A stretch of 64,000 nt of DNA from Pseudomonadota bacterium (lineage in GTDB: Bacteria; Pseudomonadota; Alphaproteobacteria; Rhizobiales; Tepidamorphaceae), in assembly GCA_023458595.1 (NCBI GenBank), contig JAEWYT010000006.1, forward strand, positions 3,116 through 67,115, written 5' to 3'. Numbering within the stretch: position 1 is the first letter of the stretch; each line of letters begins with the position of its first letter. The notes beneath the pieces were generated by a model, which was not told the origin of the DNA, made no database searches, and saw only the letters and a program-made list of their open reading frames with translations. Below are positions 1 through 8,807 of this stretch, one piece after another. Position numbers and translations under genes: made by a program.

Positions 1-126
1 GGACCGCAGGAAATAGGCGTAGGTCTGCCCTTCCCGGTTCACGTCGTCGACGTAGTGGCCCTTGCCGGTGATGAAGCGTTGGTCCTCGACCCGTTTGACG
101 CGGGCACCGATTCCGGTCGCACTCAT
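1..126 (-). CDS. coxL: Aerobic CO-dehydrogenase-type molybdenum hydroxylase large subunit (CoxL), N-terminal fragment
   Basis: Only the first 42 codons are present; the gene runs off the left edge. The visible N-terminus, with GARVKRVEDQRFITGKGHYV, is typical of xanthine dehydrogenase/CO dehydrogenase family molybdopterin-binding subunits, which bind the Mo-cytosine dinucleotide cofactor and hold the active site. It starts 33 bases downstream of coxS on the same strand, so the two are surely one transcript. Whether the substrate is CO or another compound cannot be told: the diagnostic active-site loop lies outside the window. Confidence 0.85.
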   Translation of the reverse strand, partial: MSATGIGARVKRVEDQRFITGKGHYVDDVNREGQTYAYFLRS

Positions 127-159
127 GGTGTCTCCTCCCAGAGACTGAAGTTTTTCGGT

Positions 160-651
<492 letters not shown>

Positions 652-775
652 TTCATTCCTCCCTCAGGCCGTCGGGGACCTGCCTGAACTCCGTGTGTGC
701 CGTCTGCAGATTTTCAAAGAGAAGGCGCGGGAACCGCGCGATTCTTGAGGATTTTCGTTGGCCTCCGTGCTTGTA

Positions 776-804
776 ATATTATTTTCGGGCGATTTTTTAC
801 CCAA
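776..804 (-). promoter_or_regulatory. Possible sigma-70-type promoter for coxS-coxL
   Basis: On the minus strand TTGGGT (799-804) and TAATAT (776-781) are separated by exactly 17 bases in an AT-rich patch of otherwise GC-rich DNA, about 120 bases before coxS. The match to the consensus is partial, so this is a suggestion only. Confidence 0.3.
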
Positions 805-844
805 TTCCGGTGCCGGTCAAGCCGGCAAATAGCCATGCGGAGCG

Positions 845-1309
845 TCAGGCGGCACTCTGGTCGGGGCTCAACCGGTTGCGGAAGTTCTCGAAAAACTGGT
901 CCGCGGTCTTTTTCGCCGCACCGTTGATGAGCCGCTGGCCGACCTGCGCGATCTTGCCGCCGACCTGGGCCTCGACGTCGTAGGAGAGAACCGTCCCGCC
1001 CCCGTCGGCGGCCTTCAGCGACACCGTCGCGCCGCCCTTGGCGAAGCCCGCGACGCCGCCCTGGCCCTGCCCGGAGATCCTGTAGCTGTTCGGCGCGTCG
1101 ATGTCGGAGAGCGTGACGTCGCCTTTGAATTTCGCCTTCACCGGCCCGATCTTGACCGTGGCGACGGCGGAGAATTCGGTGTCGCTCTTCTTCTCGAAGC
1201 TCTCGCATCCGGGGATGCAGGCCGCCAGCACTTCCTGGTCGTTGAGCGCGTTCCACACAGTCTGCTTGTCGGCGGGGATCGTGTACTCGCCGGACATCGT
1301 CATAGCCAT
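845..1309 (-). CDS. coxG: CoxG-like SRPBCC family protein (CO dehydrogenase subunit G)
   Basis: A 154-aa protein of the CoxG family (SRPBCC/START-like fold), with the typical opening MSGEYTIPADKQTVWNALND and the family motif IPGCESFEK. CoxG proteins accompany molybdenum hydroxylases; they are reported to help recruit the enzyme to the membrane. An in-frame reading frame extends 29 codons upstream, but AGGAGG sits 8 bases before the ATG at 1309, which fixes the start. The gene lies 193 bases upstream of coxS on the same strand and is divergent from pcaB with only 66 bases between start codons. Confidence 0.88.
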   Translation of the reverse strand: MAMTMSGEYTIPADKQTVWNALNDQEVLAACIPGCESFEKKSDTEFSAVATVKIGPVKAKFKGDVTLSDIDAPNSYRISGQGQGGVAGFAKGGATVSLKAADGGGTVLSYDVEAQVGGKIAQVGQRLINGAAKKTADQFFENFRNRLSPDQSAA

Positions 1310-1375
1310 CGGGGGATCCTCCTGATTGGCGCGAAGTGTAGCGCGAGGCGCCCGAAAGAAAAGGAGCGACGCGAA

Positions 1376-2818
1376 ATGGCGCCGCAACGCGAACAAATCC
1401 CGCGCAATCGTGACATGGGCGGACCGCAGGGACTAATCTCCCCGGACCACGAAGCGACACTCCCGGCAGGCCCCGTGCACTCCGATCTGCTCACCCCGCT
1501 TTTCGCCTCCGCCGAGATGCGGGCGCTTCTTTCCGACGCCGAGCGCATCGGCGCGATGCTCGCCTTCGAGACGGCTCTCGCGGCGAGCGAGGCGGAAGCG
1601 GGCCTGATCCCCGCCGAGGCGGCAGCGGCGATCGCGGCCGCATGCGAAACGTTCGTGCCGGACGTCGCGGCGCTCGGCGAGGAGACGCGGCGCGCCGGCA
1701 ACCCGGCGATCCCCTTCGTCAAGGCGCTGACCGTCCATTGCCCCGAGCCGGGCAGAGGCTGGGTCCACTGGGGCGCGACCAGCCAGGACGTCATCGACAC
1801 CGCAAGCGTCCTCGTCTTCCGCAAGGCGCTGGCGCTGATCGACAGGGACGTCGTCGCGCTCGGCGATGCGCTGGCGGCGCGGGCCGAGGCGCACCGGTCA
1901 ACCGTCATGCCCGGCCGCACGCTGCTGCAGCCCGCCCTGCCGATCACCCTCGGCTTCAAGCTCGCCGGCTGGCTCGACACGGCGATGCGCTGCCGCGCCG
2001 CCCTGAGATCGGCGGCCGACCTCGGCCTCGTGCTGCAGTTCGGCGGCGCGGTCGGCACGCTTGCCGCCGTCGGAGGCCATGCGAAGGCCGTCCGCGACGG
2101 GCTCGGCCGCCGGCTCGACCTGCCGGTCCCCGACATCGCCTGGCACGCCGCCCGCGACCGGTTCGCCCGGATCGGCGCGGAACTCGCCATCCTCACCGAG
2201 GCGCTCGCCAAGATGGCCGGCGACGTCGCGCTGCTGATGCAGGCCGAGGTCGGCGAGGCCGCCGAGCCCGCCGGACCGGGCCGCGGCGGCTCCTCGACCA
2301 TGCCGCAGAAGCGCAATCCGGTCGCGGCCCCCGCGGTGCGCGCGGGCGCGATCCGGGCGGGCGCCCTAGCCACCGCCCTCCTCTCCGCGATGCAGCAGGA
2401 GCACGAGCGCGGCGCCGGCGGCTGGCACGCCGAATGGACGATCCTGCCCGACCTGTTCGACGTCGCCGCCGGCGCGCTCGGCCACATGATCGAGACGATT
2501 GCCGGCCTCGAGGTGCGCCCCGAGCGGATGCGCGCCAATCTCGACATCGGCAACGGCACGCTGATGGCGGAATCCCTGATGATGGCGCTGGCGCCGACGA
2601 TCGGCCGCCACGAGGCCCACCACGTCGTCGGGGACGCGGCCAGGCGCGCCATCGCCGAGGACCGCCCGCTCGCCGACATCTGCCGGCAGACGGAGGCGAT
2701 CGCTGGCGTCCTCGGCGGCGACGGGATCGCCAGGGCGCTCGATCCGTCCACCTACCTCGGCGCGGCGGAAGCGACGGTCGACGCCGTCGTTTCCCGCTGG
2801 AAAACACGAAGAAACTGA
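1376..2818 (+). CDS. pcaB: 3-carboxy-cis,cis-muconate cycloisomerase (PcaB)
   Basis: A fumarase/aspartase-superfamily enzyme of 480 aa that turns 3-carboxy-cis,cis-muconate into 4-carboxymuconolactone in the protocatechuate branch of the beta-ketoadipate pathway. The superfamily signature GRGGSSTMPQKRNP is at about residues 302-315, and WVHWGATSQDVIDTA at about 122-136 is also typical. The start at 1376 has AAGGAG nine bases upstream; a later ATG (1415) would give a length nearer the family average but lacks a ribosome binding site. First gene of pcaB-pcaD-pcaC. PurB, further along, belongs to the same superfamily but is clearly distinct. Confidence 0.93.
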   Translation: MAPQREQIPRNRDMGGPQGLISPDHEATLPAGPVHSDLLTPLFASAEMRALLSDAERIGAMLAFETALAASEAEAGLIPAEAAAAIAAACETFVPDVAALGEETRRAGNPAIPFVKALTVHCPEPGRGWVHWGATSQDVIDTASVLVFRKALALIDRDVVALGDALAARAEAHRSTVMPGRTLLQPALPITLGFKLAGWLDTAMRCRAALRSAADLGLVLQFGGAVGTLAAVGGHAKAVRDGLGRRLDLPVPDIAWHAARDRFARIGAELAILTEALAKMAGDVALLMQAEVGEAAEPAGPGRGGSSTMPQKRNPVAAPAVRAGAIRAGALATALLSAMQQEHERGAGGWHAEWTILPDLFDVAAGALGHMIETIAGLEVRPERMRANLDIGNGTLMAESLMMALAPTIGRHEAHHVVGDAARRAIAEDRPLADICRQTEAIAGVLGGDGIARALDPSTYLGAAEATVDAVVSRWKTRRN

Positions 2819-2834
2819 TCAACGGAGGCGACAA

Positions 2835-3614
2835 ATGCCCGAGACCGCCGCGAACGGCGCATCCATCTACTACGAGGTCTCCGGCAATCCGGACGGCCCC
2901 TGGCTCCTGTTGTCGAATTCGCTCGGCACCGATCTCGGCATGTGGGACGCCCAGGAGAGGGCGTTCGGCCGGGATTTCCACGTCATACGCCACGACCAGC
3001 GCGGCCACGGCCGGTCGGAGGCGCCGCCCGGCGACTACACCTACGACGACCTCGGGCGCGACGCCCTGGCGGTCATGGACGCCGCCGGCGCGAGGAAGGC
3101 GCATTTCTGCGGCCTCTCCATGGGCGGCGTCACCGGCATGTGGCTCGGCGTCAACGCACCGGACCGCTTCGACCGGCTCGTCCTCTGCAACACCGGGGCG
3201 AAGATCGGCGACGCCGCCACCTGGCAGCAGCGCATCGACACGGTGCTCTCCGCCGGCATGGACCCGCTCGTCGATGCGGTCGTGGATCGCTGGTTCACGA
3301 AGAGGTTCCAGCAAGCCGAGCCCGCCGCCGTCGACCGCATCCGCGCCATGATCAAGACGACGCCCCCCGCCGGCTACGCGGGCTGCAGCGCGGCGCTGCG
3401 CGACGTCGACCTGCGCGAGGCGATCAAGGCGATCGGCCTGCCGACGCTCGTCGTCGCCGGCCGCCACGACCCCTCGACACCGCTCGCCGACGCCGAGGAG
3501 ATCCAGGCCGCGATCAGGGGCTCGCACATCGCCGTGCTCGATTCCGCCCATCTGTCGAACATCGAGCAGGAAGCCGAGTTCAACCGGACCGTCGCGACCT
3601 TCCTGAAGGGCTGA
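2835..3614 (+). CDS. pcaD: 3-oxoadipate enol-lactonase (PcaD)
   Basis: A 259-aa alpha/beta hydrolase that opens beta-ketoadipate enol-lactone to 3-oxoadipate. The catalytic triad is visible: nucleophile S95 in GLSMG, D212 in AGRHDPSTP, and H239 in DSAHLSN. The oxyanion region LLSNSLGTDLGMWD is characteristic of PcaD. The start follows a GGAGG site and lies 16 bases after pcaB. With pcaC it covers three consecutive steps of the pathway; the ring-cleaving dioxygenase pcaHG is absent from the window. Confidence 0.94.
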   Translation: MPETAANGASIYYEVSGNPDGPWLLLSNSLGTDLGMWDAQERAFGRDFHVIRHDQRGHGRSEAPPGDYTYDDLGRDALAVMDAAGARKAHFCGLSMGGVTGMWLGVNAPDRFDRLVLCNTGAKIGDAATWQQRIDTVLSAGMDPLVDAVVDRWFTKRFQQAEPAAVDRIRAMIKTTPPAGYAGCSAALRDVDLREAIKAIGLPTLVVAGRHDPSTPLADAEEIQAAIRGSHIAVLDSAHLSNIEQEAEFNRTVATFLKG

Positions 3615-3619
3615 AGGCA

Positions 3620-4009
3620 ATGGAAGACGAGACACGCCACTCGAACGGCATGGTCAACCGCCGCGCCGTGCTGGGCGATGCCCATGTCGACCGGGCGATC
3701 GCCCGCACCAGCGACATCGACCGCGATTTCCAGGACCTCATCACCCGATACGCCTGGGGCGAGATATGGGACCGGCCGGGCCTCGACCGGCGCACCCGCA
3801 GCCTGCTGACGATCGTCATGCTGCTCGCGCTCGGCCACCACGAGGAGCTGAAGATGCACCTGCGCGCCTCGGTCAACTGCGGCGTGCCGCGCGAGGAGGT
3901 TGTCGAGGCCCTGCTGCAGTCGGCGATCTATTGCGGCGTGCCGGCCGCGAACGCCGCGTTCAAGGCCGCCAAGGAAGTCTTCGCCGAAATGGACGCATCC
4001 GGCTCGTGA
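3620..4009 (+). CDS. pcaC: 4-carboxymuconolactone decarboxylase (PcaC)
   Basis: A 129-aa small all-helical decarboxylase of the CMD/AhpD-like family that makes beta-ketoadipate enol-lactone. The core stretch RTRSLLTIVMLLALGHHEEL followed by HLRASVNCGVPREEV is diagnostic. The start (ATG at 3620) is 5 bases after the pcaD stop, indicating translational coupling. Many bacteria fuse PcaC with PcaD; here they are separate genes. The usual LysR regulator pcaQ is not adjacent; an XRE-type regulator follows instead. Confidence 0.94.
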   Translation: MEDETRHSNGMVNRRAVLGDAHVDRAIARTSDIDRDFQDLITRYAWGEIWDRPGLDRRTRSLLTIVMLLALGHHEELKMHLRASVNCGVPREEVVEALLQSAIYCGVPAANAAFKAAKEVFAEMDASGS

Positions 4010-4096
4010 TACGACGCAAATCGTCGCTAGGCGGCCCCGCTCGGATGATATGAGCGGGAGACCCGGCTCGGGATTCCGCCAGAGGAGGAGAGCGCG

Positions 4097-4471
4097 ATGG
4101 CCCGCAGGAAGGCGCCAGCGAATTCGACTATCGCCGAGCGCGTCACCGGCGCCCGTGAATCGATCGGCCTGACCACGGCGCAGCTCGCGCGCCGCGTCGG
4201 CGTGCGCACCCGCACCCTCGCCTCATGGGAGGCCGGCAGGAGCGTCCCGCGCGCCAACCGGCTGTTCATGCTCGCCGGCGTGCTCGACGTGACGCCGGCC
4301 TGGCTGATCGGCGGGGAAGGCGCGATGCCCCCGGGCGGCCGGGACGAGATCGCGCTGCTGCGCGGCGAGCTCAAGCGCCTGCGCGCCCACCACGAGGAGA
4401 CGGCCCGGCTGATCGGCCGGATCGAGGCGGGCATCGGCGCGTTGGCCGACAAGTTCGAAAGGGAAAACTGA
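4097..4471 (+). CDS. XRE-family helix-turn-helix regulator
   Basis: A 124-aa DNA-binding protein. Residues about 10-65 form a Cro/CI-type helix-turn-helix (LTTAQLARRVGVRTRTLASW then VPRANRLFMLAGVL). Residues about 80-124 (EIALLRGELKRLRAHHEE onward) look like a coiled coil suited to dimer formation. A GAGGAG site precedes the ATG. It lies between pcaC (87 bases upstream) and the TRAP transporter, so it may control either; this is inference from position only. Confidence 0.85.
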   Translation: MARRKAPANSTIAERVTGARESIGLTTAQLARRVGVRTRTLASWEAGRSVPRANRLFMLAGVLDVTPAWLIGGEGAMPPGGRDEIALLRGELKRLRAHHEETARLIGRIEAGIGALADKFEREN

Positions 4472-4697
4472 TCTCCCGGCAGGCGCGTCGCCGGACCGGT
4501 GCGCCGGCTGGTGGCCGGATTCGCGCCAGCCGGCGGTTCGAACTGCGAACAAATGACCGGTTTGCGGCCAAAGTGCGCTTCCGGCTGCCTCGTGTCGCTT
4601 GCGACGGTTAGGTGTGCAAACTAGCCTTCCCATGTCAGAGAGATCGTCGCCCGCGCGGCTGCGCGCGCGAAGCCGACGATCAGATTGGGAGGACATC

Positions 4698-5729
4698 ATG
4701 AAACGTGCCGTTTTCGCGATTGCGGCGGCCGCCGCCGTGCTGACCGCTCCGGTACTGCCGGCTTCGGCGGCGGACGTCGTGCTGAAGATCCACGAATTCC
4801 TGCCCGCCCCGGCGCCGGTGCCGAAGAACTTCATCGTGCCGTGGGCCGAGAAGCTCAAGGCGGAGTCGAACGGCCGCATCGACTACGAGTTCTATCCCTC
4901 CATGCAGCTCGGCGGCGCCCCGCCGGCCCTCTATGACCAGGTCCGCGACGGCGTCGCCGACGTGATCTGGACCCTGCCCGGCTACACGCCCGGCCGCTTC
5001 CCGGGCACAGAGGCCTTCGAGCTTCCGTTCATGCCGACGACGGCCGAGGCGACGTCCCAGGCGGCATGGGACTTCTACGAGAAGTATCTGCAGGACGAGT
5101 TCAAGGACGTCCACATCATCGCCGTGCACACCCACGGTCCCGGCCTGATCCACGCCAAGGGCGACGGCGTCCAGAAGCTCGAGGACCTCAAGGGCATGAA
5201 GCTGCGCGGGCCGACGCGTATGGTCAACAAGCTCATCGAGAACCTCGGCGCCACCCCGGTCGGCATGCCCGTCCCGGCGGTTCCCGAGGCCTTGTCGAAG
5301 GGCGTCATCGACGGCACCGTGATCCCCTGGGAAGTGACGACACCGCTCAAGGTCGCCGAGCTGGTGGACGCCCACACCTCCTTCTCCGGAGACCGGGGGC
5401 TCTACACGAGCTTCTTCGTGTTCGCCATGAACAAGGACACCTACGACGGCCTGCCTGACGACCTGAAGAAGATCGTCGATGCCAATTCCGGCCGCGAGAC
5501 CTCCAGGTGGGTCGGCCGCGTCATGGACGAAGGCGACGCGCCCGGCCTGAAGGCCGCTCAGGACCGCGGCAACAAGATGATCGTTCTCGACGAGGCCGAG
5601 ACGGCCCGCTGGAAGCAGGCTTCCGAACCGGTCGTCGAGGGCTGGATCGCCGAGATGAACGCCAAGGGCCTCGACGGCCAGACGATGTACGACGACGCCA
5701 AGGCGCTGATCTCCAAGTACAGCAACTGA
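4698..5729 (+). CDS. dctP: TRAP transporter substrate-binding protein (DctP family)
   Basis: A 343-aa periplasmic binding protein of a tripartite ATP-independent transporter, which captures an organic acid for Na+- or H+-driven uptake. Residues 1-25 are a signal peptide ending ASA. R170 in MKLRGPTR is at the place of the conserved substrate-carboxylate arginine of the family. An in-frame extension upstream is dismissed because GGGAGG lies 5 bases before the ATG at 4698. It leads dctP-dctQ-dctM. The substrate cannot be read from sequence; the neighbouring pca genes make an aromatic or dicarboxylic acid plausible. Confidence 0.92.
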   Translation: MKRAVFAIAAAAAVLTAPVLPASAADVVLKIHEFLPAPAPVPKNFIVPWAEKLKAESNGRIDYEFYPSMQLGGAPPALYDQVRDGVADVIWTLPGYTPGRFPGTEAFELPFMPTTAEATSQAAWDFYEKYLQDEFKDVHIIAVHTHGPGLIHAKGDGVQKLEDLKGMKLRGPTRMVNKLIENLGATPVGMPVPAVPEALSKGVIDGTVIPWEVTTPLKVAELVDAHTSFSGDRGLYTSFFVFAMNKDTYDGLPDDLKKIVDANSGRETSRWVGRVMDEGDAPGLKAAQDRGNKMIVLDEAETARWKQASEPVVEGWIAEMNAKGLDGQTMYDDAKALISKYSN

Positions 5730-5822
5730 CACGGCGAAGAGCCGCCGGCCATCGGGCGGCGGCATAAGGATACGATGGGGCGGGCCGGGCGGCCTGCCCT
5801 ATCGCTCGGTGGGGGAAACTGC

Positions 5823-6398
5823 ATGGCCAGTGCGGCCGACCACATGCCCGGCCTCGCGCCTGGGCTCGAAGCCGGCGTCGGCCGGATCGTGAGCGCCGTC
5901 GCTTCGACGCTCGCCCTCCTCGGCGGCCTGTTGCTCCTCGCCCTTGTCGTCATGTCGGTCGTCTCCATCACCGGCCGCGCGCTCGTCGGCGTGTTCGACT
6001 TCTTTCCCTTCGACCGGCTCGGACCGGTCCCGGGCGACTTCGAGATGGTCGAGGCCGGCTGCGCCGTCGCGGTCTGCGCCTTCCTTCCCTGGTGTCAGCT
6101 GAACCGGGGCCATGTCACCGTCGACGTGTTCGTGGCCGCCGCCGGAGACCGGGCGAAGGCGGTGCTGGCGCTCGTCGGCAATGCGCTGATGACGATCGCC
6201 GCCGCCGTGATCGCCTGGCGGCTGCAGCTCGGACTCGAAGACAAGCTGAGCTACGGCGAGACGACGATGATCCTGCAGATGCCGGTCTGGTACGGCTACG
6301 CCGGCGCCGTCGTCGGCTTGTGGACCTTCGCGGCAACGTCGCTCTACACGGTCTGGCGCTCGGTCAACGAGGTCGCCGCCGGCCGCGAGCGCGGATAG
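5823..6398 (+). CDS. dctQ: TRAP transporter small permease (DctQ family)
   Basis: A 191-aa membrane protein with about four hydrophobic segments (about residues 24-45, 70-90, 105-125 and 145-165), the small transmembrane subunit that pairs with DctM. LPWCQLNRGHVTVDVF matches the conserved loop of DctQ proteins. The start chosen follows GGTGGGGG by seven bases; an in-frame ATG at 5775 after AAGGA would add 16 residues and cannot be excluded. It lies between dctP and dctM. Confidence 0.9.
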   Translation: MASAADHMPGLAPGLEAGVGRIVSAVASTLALLGGLLLLALVVMSVVSITGRALVGVFDFFPFDRLGPVPGDFEMVEAGCAVAVCAFLPWCQLNRGHVTVDVFVAAAGDRAKAVLALVGNALMTIAAAVIAWRLQLGLEDKLSYGETTMILQMPVWYGYAGAVVGLWTFAATSLYTVWRSVNEVAAGRERG

Positions 6399-6411
6399 CG
6401 GGAGCAAGCCG

Positions 6412-7734
6412 ATGGATCGCCTCGAGATAGCGCTCCTGTCCGTACCCGTCCTCCTGGTGATGATCTTCCTTCGGGTGCCGATCGGCCTCGCGATGCTGCT
6501 CTGCGGCGCGGTCGGCTCGGCGATCGTGACGGGGCGCTGGGTGCCGATCATGGCGAGCCTGAAGTCCCTCACCTACGACGTCTTTTCGAACCACAGCCTG
6601 TCGATCGTGCCGCTTTTCCTGCTGATGGGGCAGTTCGCCACCAAGGGCGGCATGTCGGAATCCCTTTTCAGGGCGGCGGCCGCCTTCCTCGGTCACCGCC
6701 GCGGCGGCATCGCCATGGCAGGCGTCGGCGCCTGCGCGGGCTTCGGGGCGATCTGCGGATCCTCGCTCGCGACCGCGGCGACCATGGCCCAGGTGGCGCT
6801 GCCGGAGATGCGCCGCTACGGCTATTCCGGCGCCCTGTCGACGGGATCGCTCGCCGCCGGCGGCACGCTCGGCATCCTGATCCCACCCTCGATCGTGCTG
6901 GTGATCTACGCCATCCTCGCCGAGCAGAACATCGTCAAGATGTTCATCGCCGCCGTCATCCCCGGCATCATGGCCGCCATCGGCTTCATGATCGTGATCG
7001 CGATCTATGTCCGACTCGACCCGAGCGCCGCCACGCCCAGCGAGAAGGTCGGCGCCGCGGGCCGCATCCGCGCCATGATCGAGGTCTGGCCGGTCGTGTT
7101 GATCTTCCTGCTCGTCATAGGCGGGATCTATGTCGGCTGGTTCACCCCGACCGAGGCGGCCGCCGTCGGCGCCGCCGGCACCGGCCTCCTGGCGCTGCGC
7201 ACCGGCCAGCTCGACTGGAAGGGCCTGAAGGAGTGCCTGCTGGCGACGGCGATTTCGACGGCGATGATCTATTTCATCGTGTTCGGGGCACAGGTCTACA
7301 ACACCTTCCTCGCCTTCACCCAGCTGCCTCAGACGGCCGCCGAATGGGCGTCCGCCGCCGGCTTCAATCCCTGGGTGGTGCTGGTCCTGATCCTGCTCGC
7401 CTATCTCGTGTTCGGCTGCTTCATGGATTCGCTGTCCATGATCCTGCTCACGGTGCCGATCTTCTTCCCGCTGATCATGACCCTCGATTTCGGCCTCGGC
7501 CCGGAAGAGACGGCGATCTGGTTCGGCATCCTGGTGCTGATCGTCGTCGAGCTCGGGCTGATCACGCCGCCGGTCGGCATGAACATCTTCATCATCAATT
7601 CGCTCGCCCCCGACATCCCGATGTCCGCGACCTATCGCGGCGTCGTCCCCTTCCTTGCGGCCGAGCTCCTTCGCGTCACGCTGCTCGCCGCCCTGCCCGG
7701 CATCGTCCTCTTCCTGCCGCGCCTGCTCGGATGA
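6412..7734 (+). CDS. dctM: TRAP transporter large permease (DctM family)
   Basis: A 440-aa polytopic membrane protein, the ion-coupled translocation subunit. Family hallmarks are visible: IVPLFLLMGQFATKGGMSE, GACAGFGAICGSSLATAATM, GSLAAGGTLGILIPPSIVLV and, near the end, ELGLITPPVGMNIFII. About 12 hydrophobic segments fit the DctM topology, and the length is normal. It starts 13 bases after dctQ and ends the operon; the liv operon promoter follows. Confidence 0.95.
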   Translation: MDRLEIALLSVPVLLVMIFLRVPIGLAMLLCGAVGSAIVTGRWVPIMASLKSLTYDVFSNHSLSIVPLFLLMGQFATKGGMSESLFRAAAAFLGHRRGGIAMAGVGACAGFGAICGSSLATAATMAQVALPEMRRYGYSGALSTGSLAAGGTLGILIPPSIVLVIYAILAEQNIVKMFIAAVIPGIMAAIGFMIVIAIYVRLDPSAATPSEKVGAAGRIRAMIEVWPVVLIFLLVIGGIYVGWFTPTEAAAVGAAGTGLLALRTGQLDWKGLKECLLATAISTAMIYFIVFGAQVYNTFLAFTQLPQTAAEWASAAGFNPWVVLVLILLAYLVFGCFMDSLSMILLTVPIFFPLIMTLDFGLGPEETAIWFGILVLIVVELGLITPPVGMNIFIINSLAPDIPMSATYRGVVPFLAAELLRVTLLAALPGIVLFLPRLLG

Positions 7735-7761
7735 TTTCCCCACAGTGTGACAGTTGCCCGA

Positions 7762-7790
7762 TTGTCACCTCCCTATCCCCTTGGTATGAC
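7762..7790 (+). promoter_or_regulatory. Probable sigma-70-type promoter of the liv operon
   Basis: TTGTCA (7762-7767, five of six consensus bases) and TATGAC (7785-7790) are spaced by 17 bases, 82 bases before livH and just after the end of dctM. Confidence 0.5.
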
Positions 7791-7871
7791 AGGCAAGGTT
7801 CCAGGTTCGGAGCGACGCAGCATCAGCGCGAAAAACAACGGCGCGGGGCGTCACGGGGGGTGTGAAGCAGT

Positions 7872-8807
7872 ATGGAGTATTTCCTCCAGCAGCTGATCAA
7901 CGGCGTAACGCTGGGCTCGATCTATGGGCTCATCGCGATCGGCTACACGATGGTCTACGGGATCATCGGCATGATCAATTTCGCCCATGGCGACATCTTC
8001 ATGATCGGCGCCTTCATAGCGCTGATCTTCATCATCCTGATCGGCGTCACCGCCGGCAGCTCGTTCATGCTCCTCCTCTTCGCGCTGCTCCTGGTGCTGC
8101 TGATGGCCATGGCGCTGACTGCGACGTACGGCTGGACCGTGGAACGGGTCGCGTACAGGCCGCTCAGGACGTCGTTCCGCCTCGCCCCGCTGATCACGGC
8201 GATCGGCATGTCGATCGTCCTGCAGAACTACGTCCAGGTCGTGCAGGGCGCCCGCGTGAAGCCGCTGCAGCCGCTGATCTCCGGGAACTTCACGATCATG
8301 GAGAAGGTCCGCGACGGCGGCAATTTCGTCGTCAACCTGTCCTACATCCAGATCATCATCGTGGTGACGACGGTCCTGCTGATGACGGCATTCTCGCTGA
8401 TCATCGCCAAGACCCCGCTGGGCCGGGCGCAGCGCGCCTGCGAGCAGGACCGCAAGATGGCCGCCCTCAGCGGCGTCAACGTCGACCGCACCATCTCGCT
8501 GACCTTCGTCATGGGCGCCGCGCTCGCCGCCGTCGCCGGCATGATGTACCTGCTCTACTACGGCGTCATCGACTTCTACATCGGCTTCGTCGCCGGCGTT
8601 AAGGCGTTCACGGCGGCGGTCCTCGGCGGCATCGGCTCGCTCCCCGGCGCCATGCTCGGCGGCCTGCTGATCGGCCTCATCGAGACCTTCTGGTCCGCCT
8701 ATTTCTCCATTGAATACAAGGACGTCGCCGCCTTCTCCATCCTCGCGATCGTGCTGATCTTCCTGCCCTCTGGCATCCTCGGCAGGCCGGAGGTGGAAAA
8801 GGTATGA
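7872..8807 (+). CDS. livH: Branched-chain amino acid ABC transporter permease (LivH)
   Basis: A 311-aa inner-membrane permease of a HAAT-family ABC importer. GSIYGLIAIGYTMVYGIIGM followed by INFAHGDIFM is the classic LivH opening, and FTAAVLGGIGSLPGAMLGGL the classic C-terminal motif. About eight membrane spans are visible. It is the first gene of livH-livM-livG-livF; its stop overlaps the livM start by four bases (ATGA). Family members carry Leu/Ile/Val but also other amino acids, amides or aromatic acids, so the substrate is not proven. Confidence 0.95.
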   Translation: MEYFLQQLINGVTLGSIYGLIAIGYTMVYGIIGMINFAHGDIFMIGAFIALIFIILIGVTAGSSFMLLLFALLLVLLMAMALTATYGWTVERVAYRPLRTSFRLAPLITAIGMSIVLQNYVQVVQGARVKPLQPLISGNFTIMEKVRDGGNFVVNLSYIQIIIVVTTVLLMTAFSLIIAKTPLGRAQRACEQDRKMAALSGVNVDRTISLTFVMGAALAAVAGMMYLLYYGVIDFYIGFVAGVKAFTAAVLGGIGSLPGAMLGGLLIGLIETFWSAYFSIEYKDVAAFSILAIVLIFLPSGILGRPEVEKV

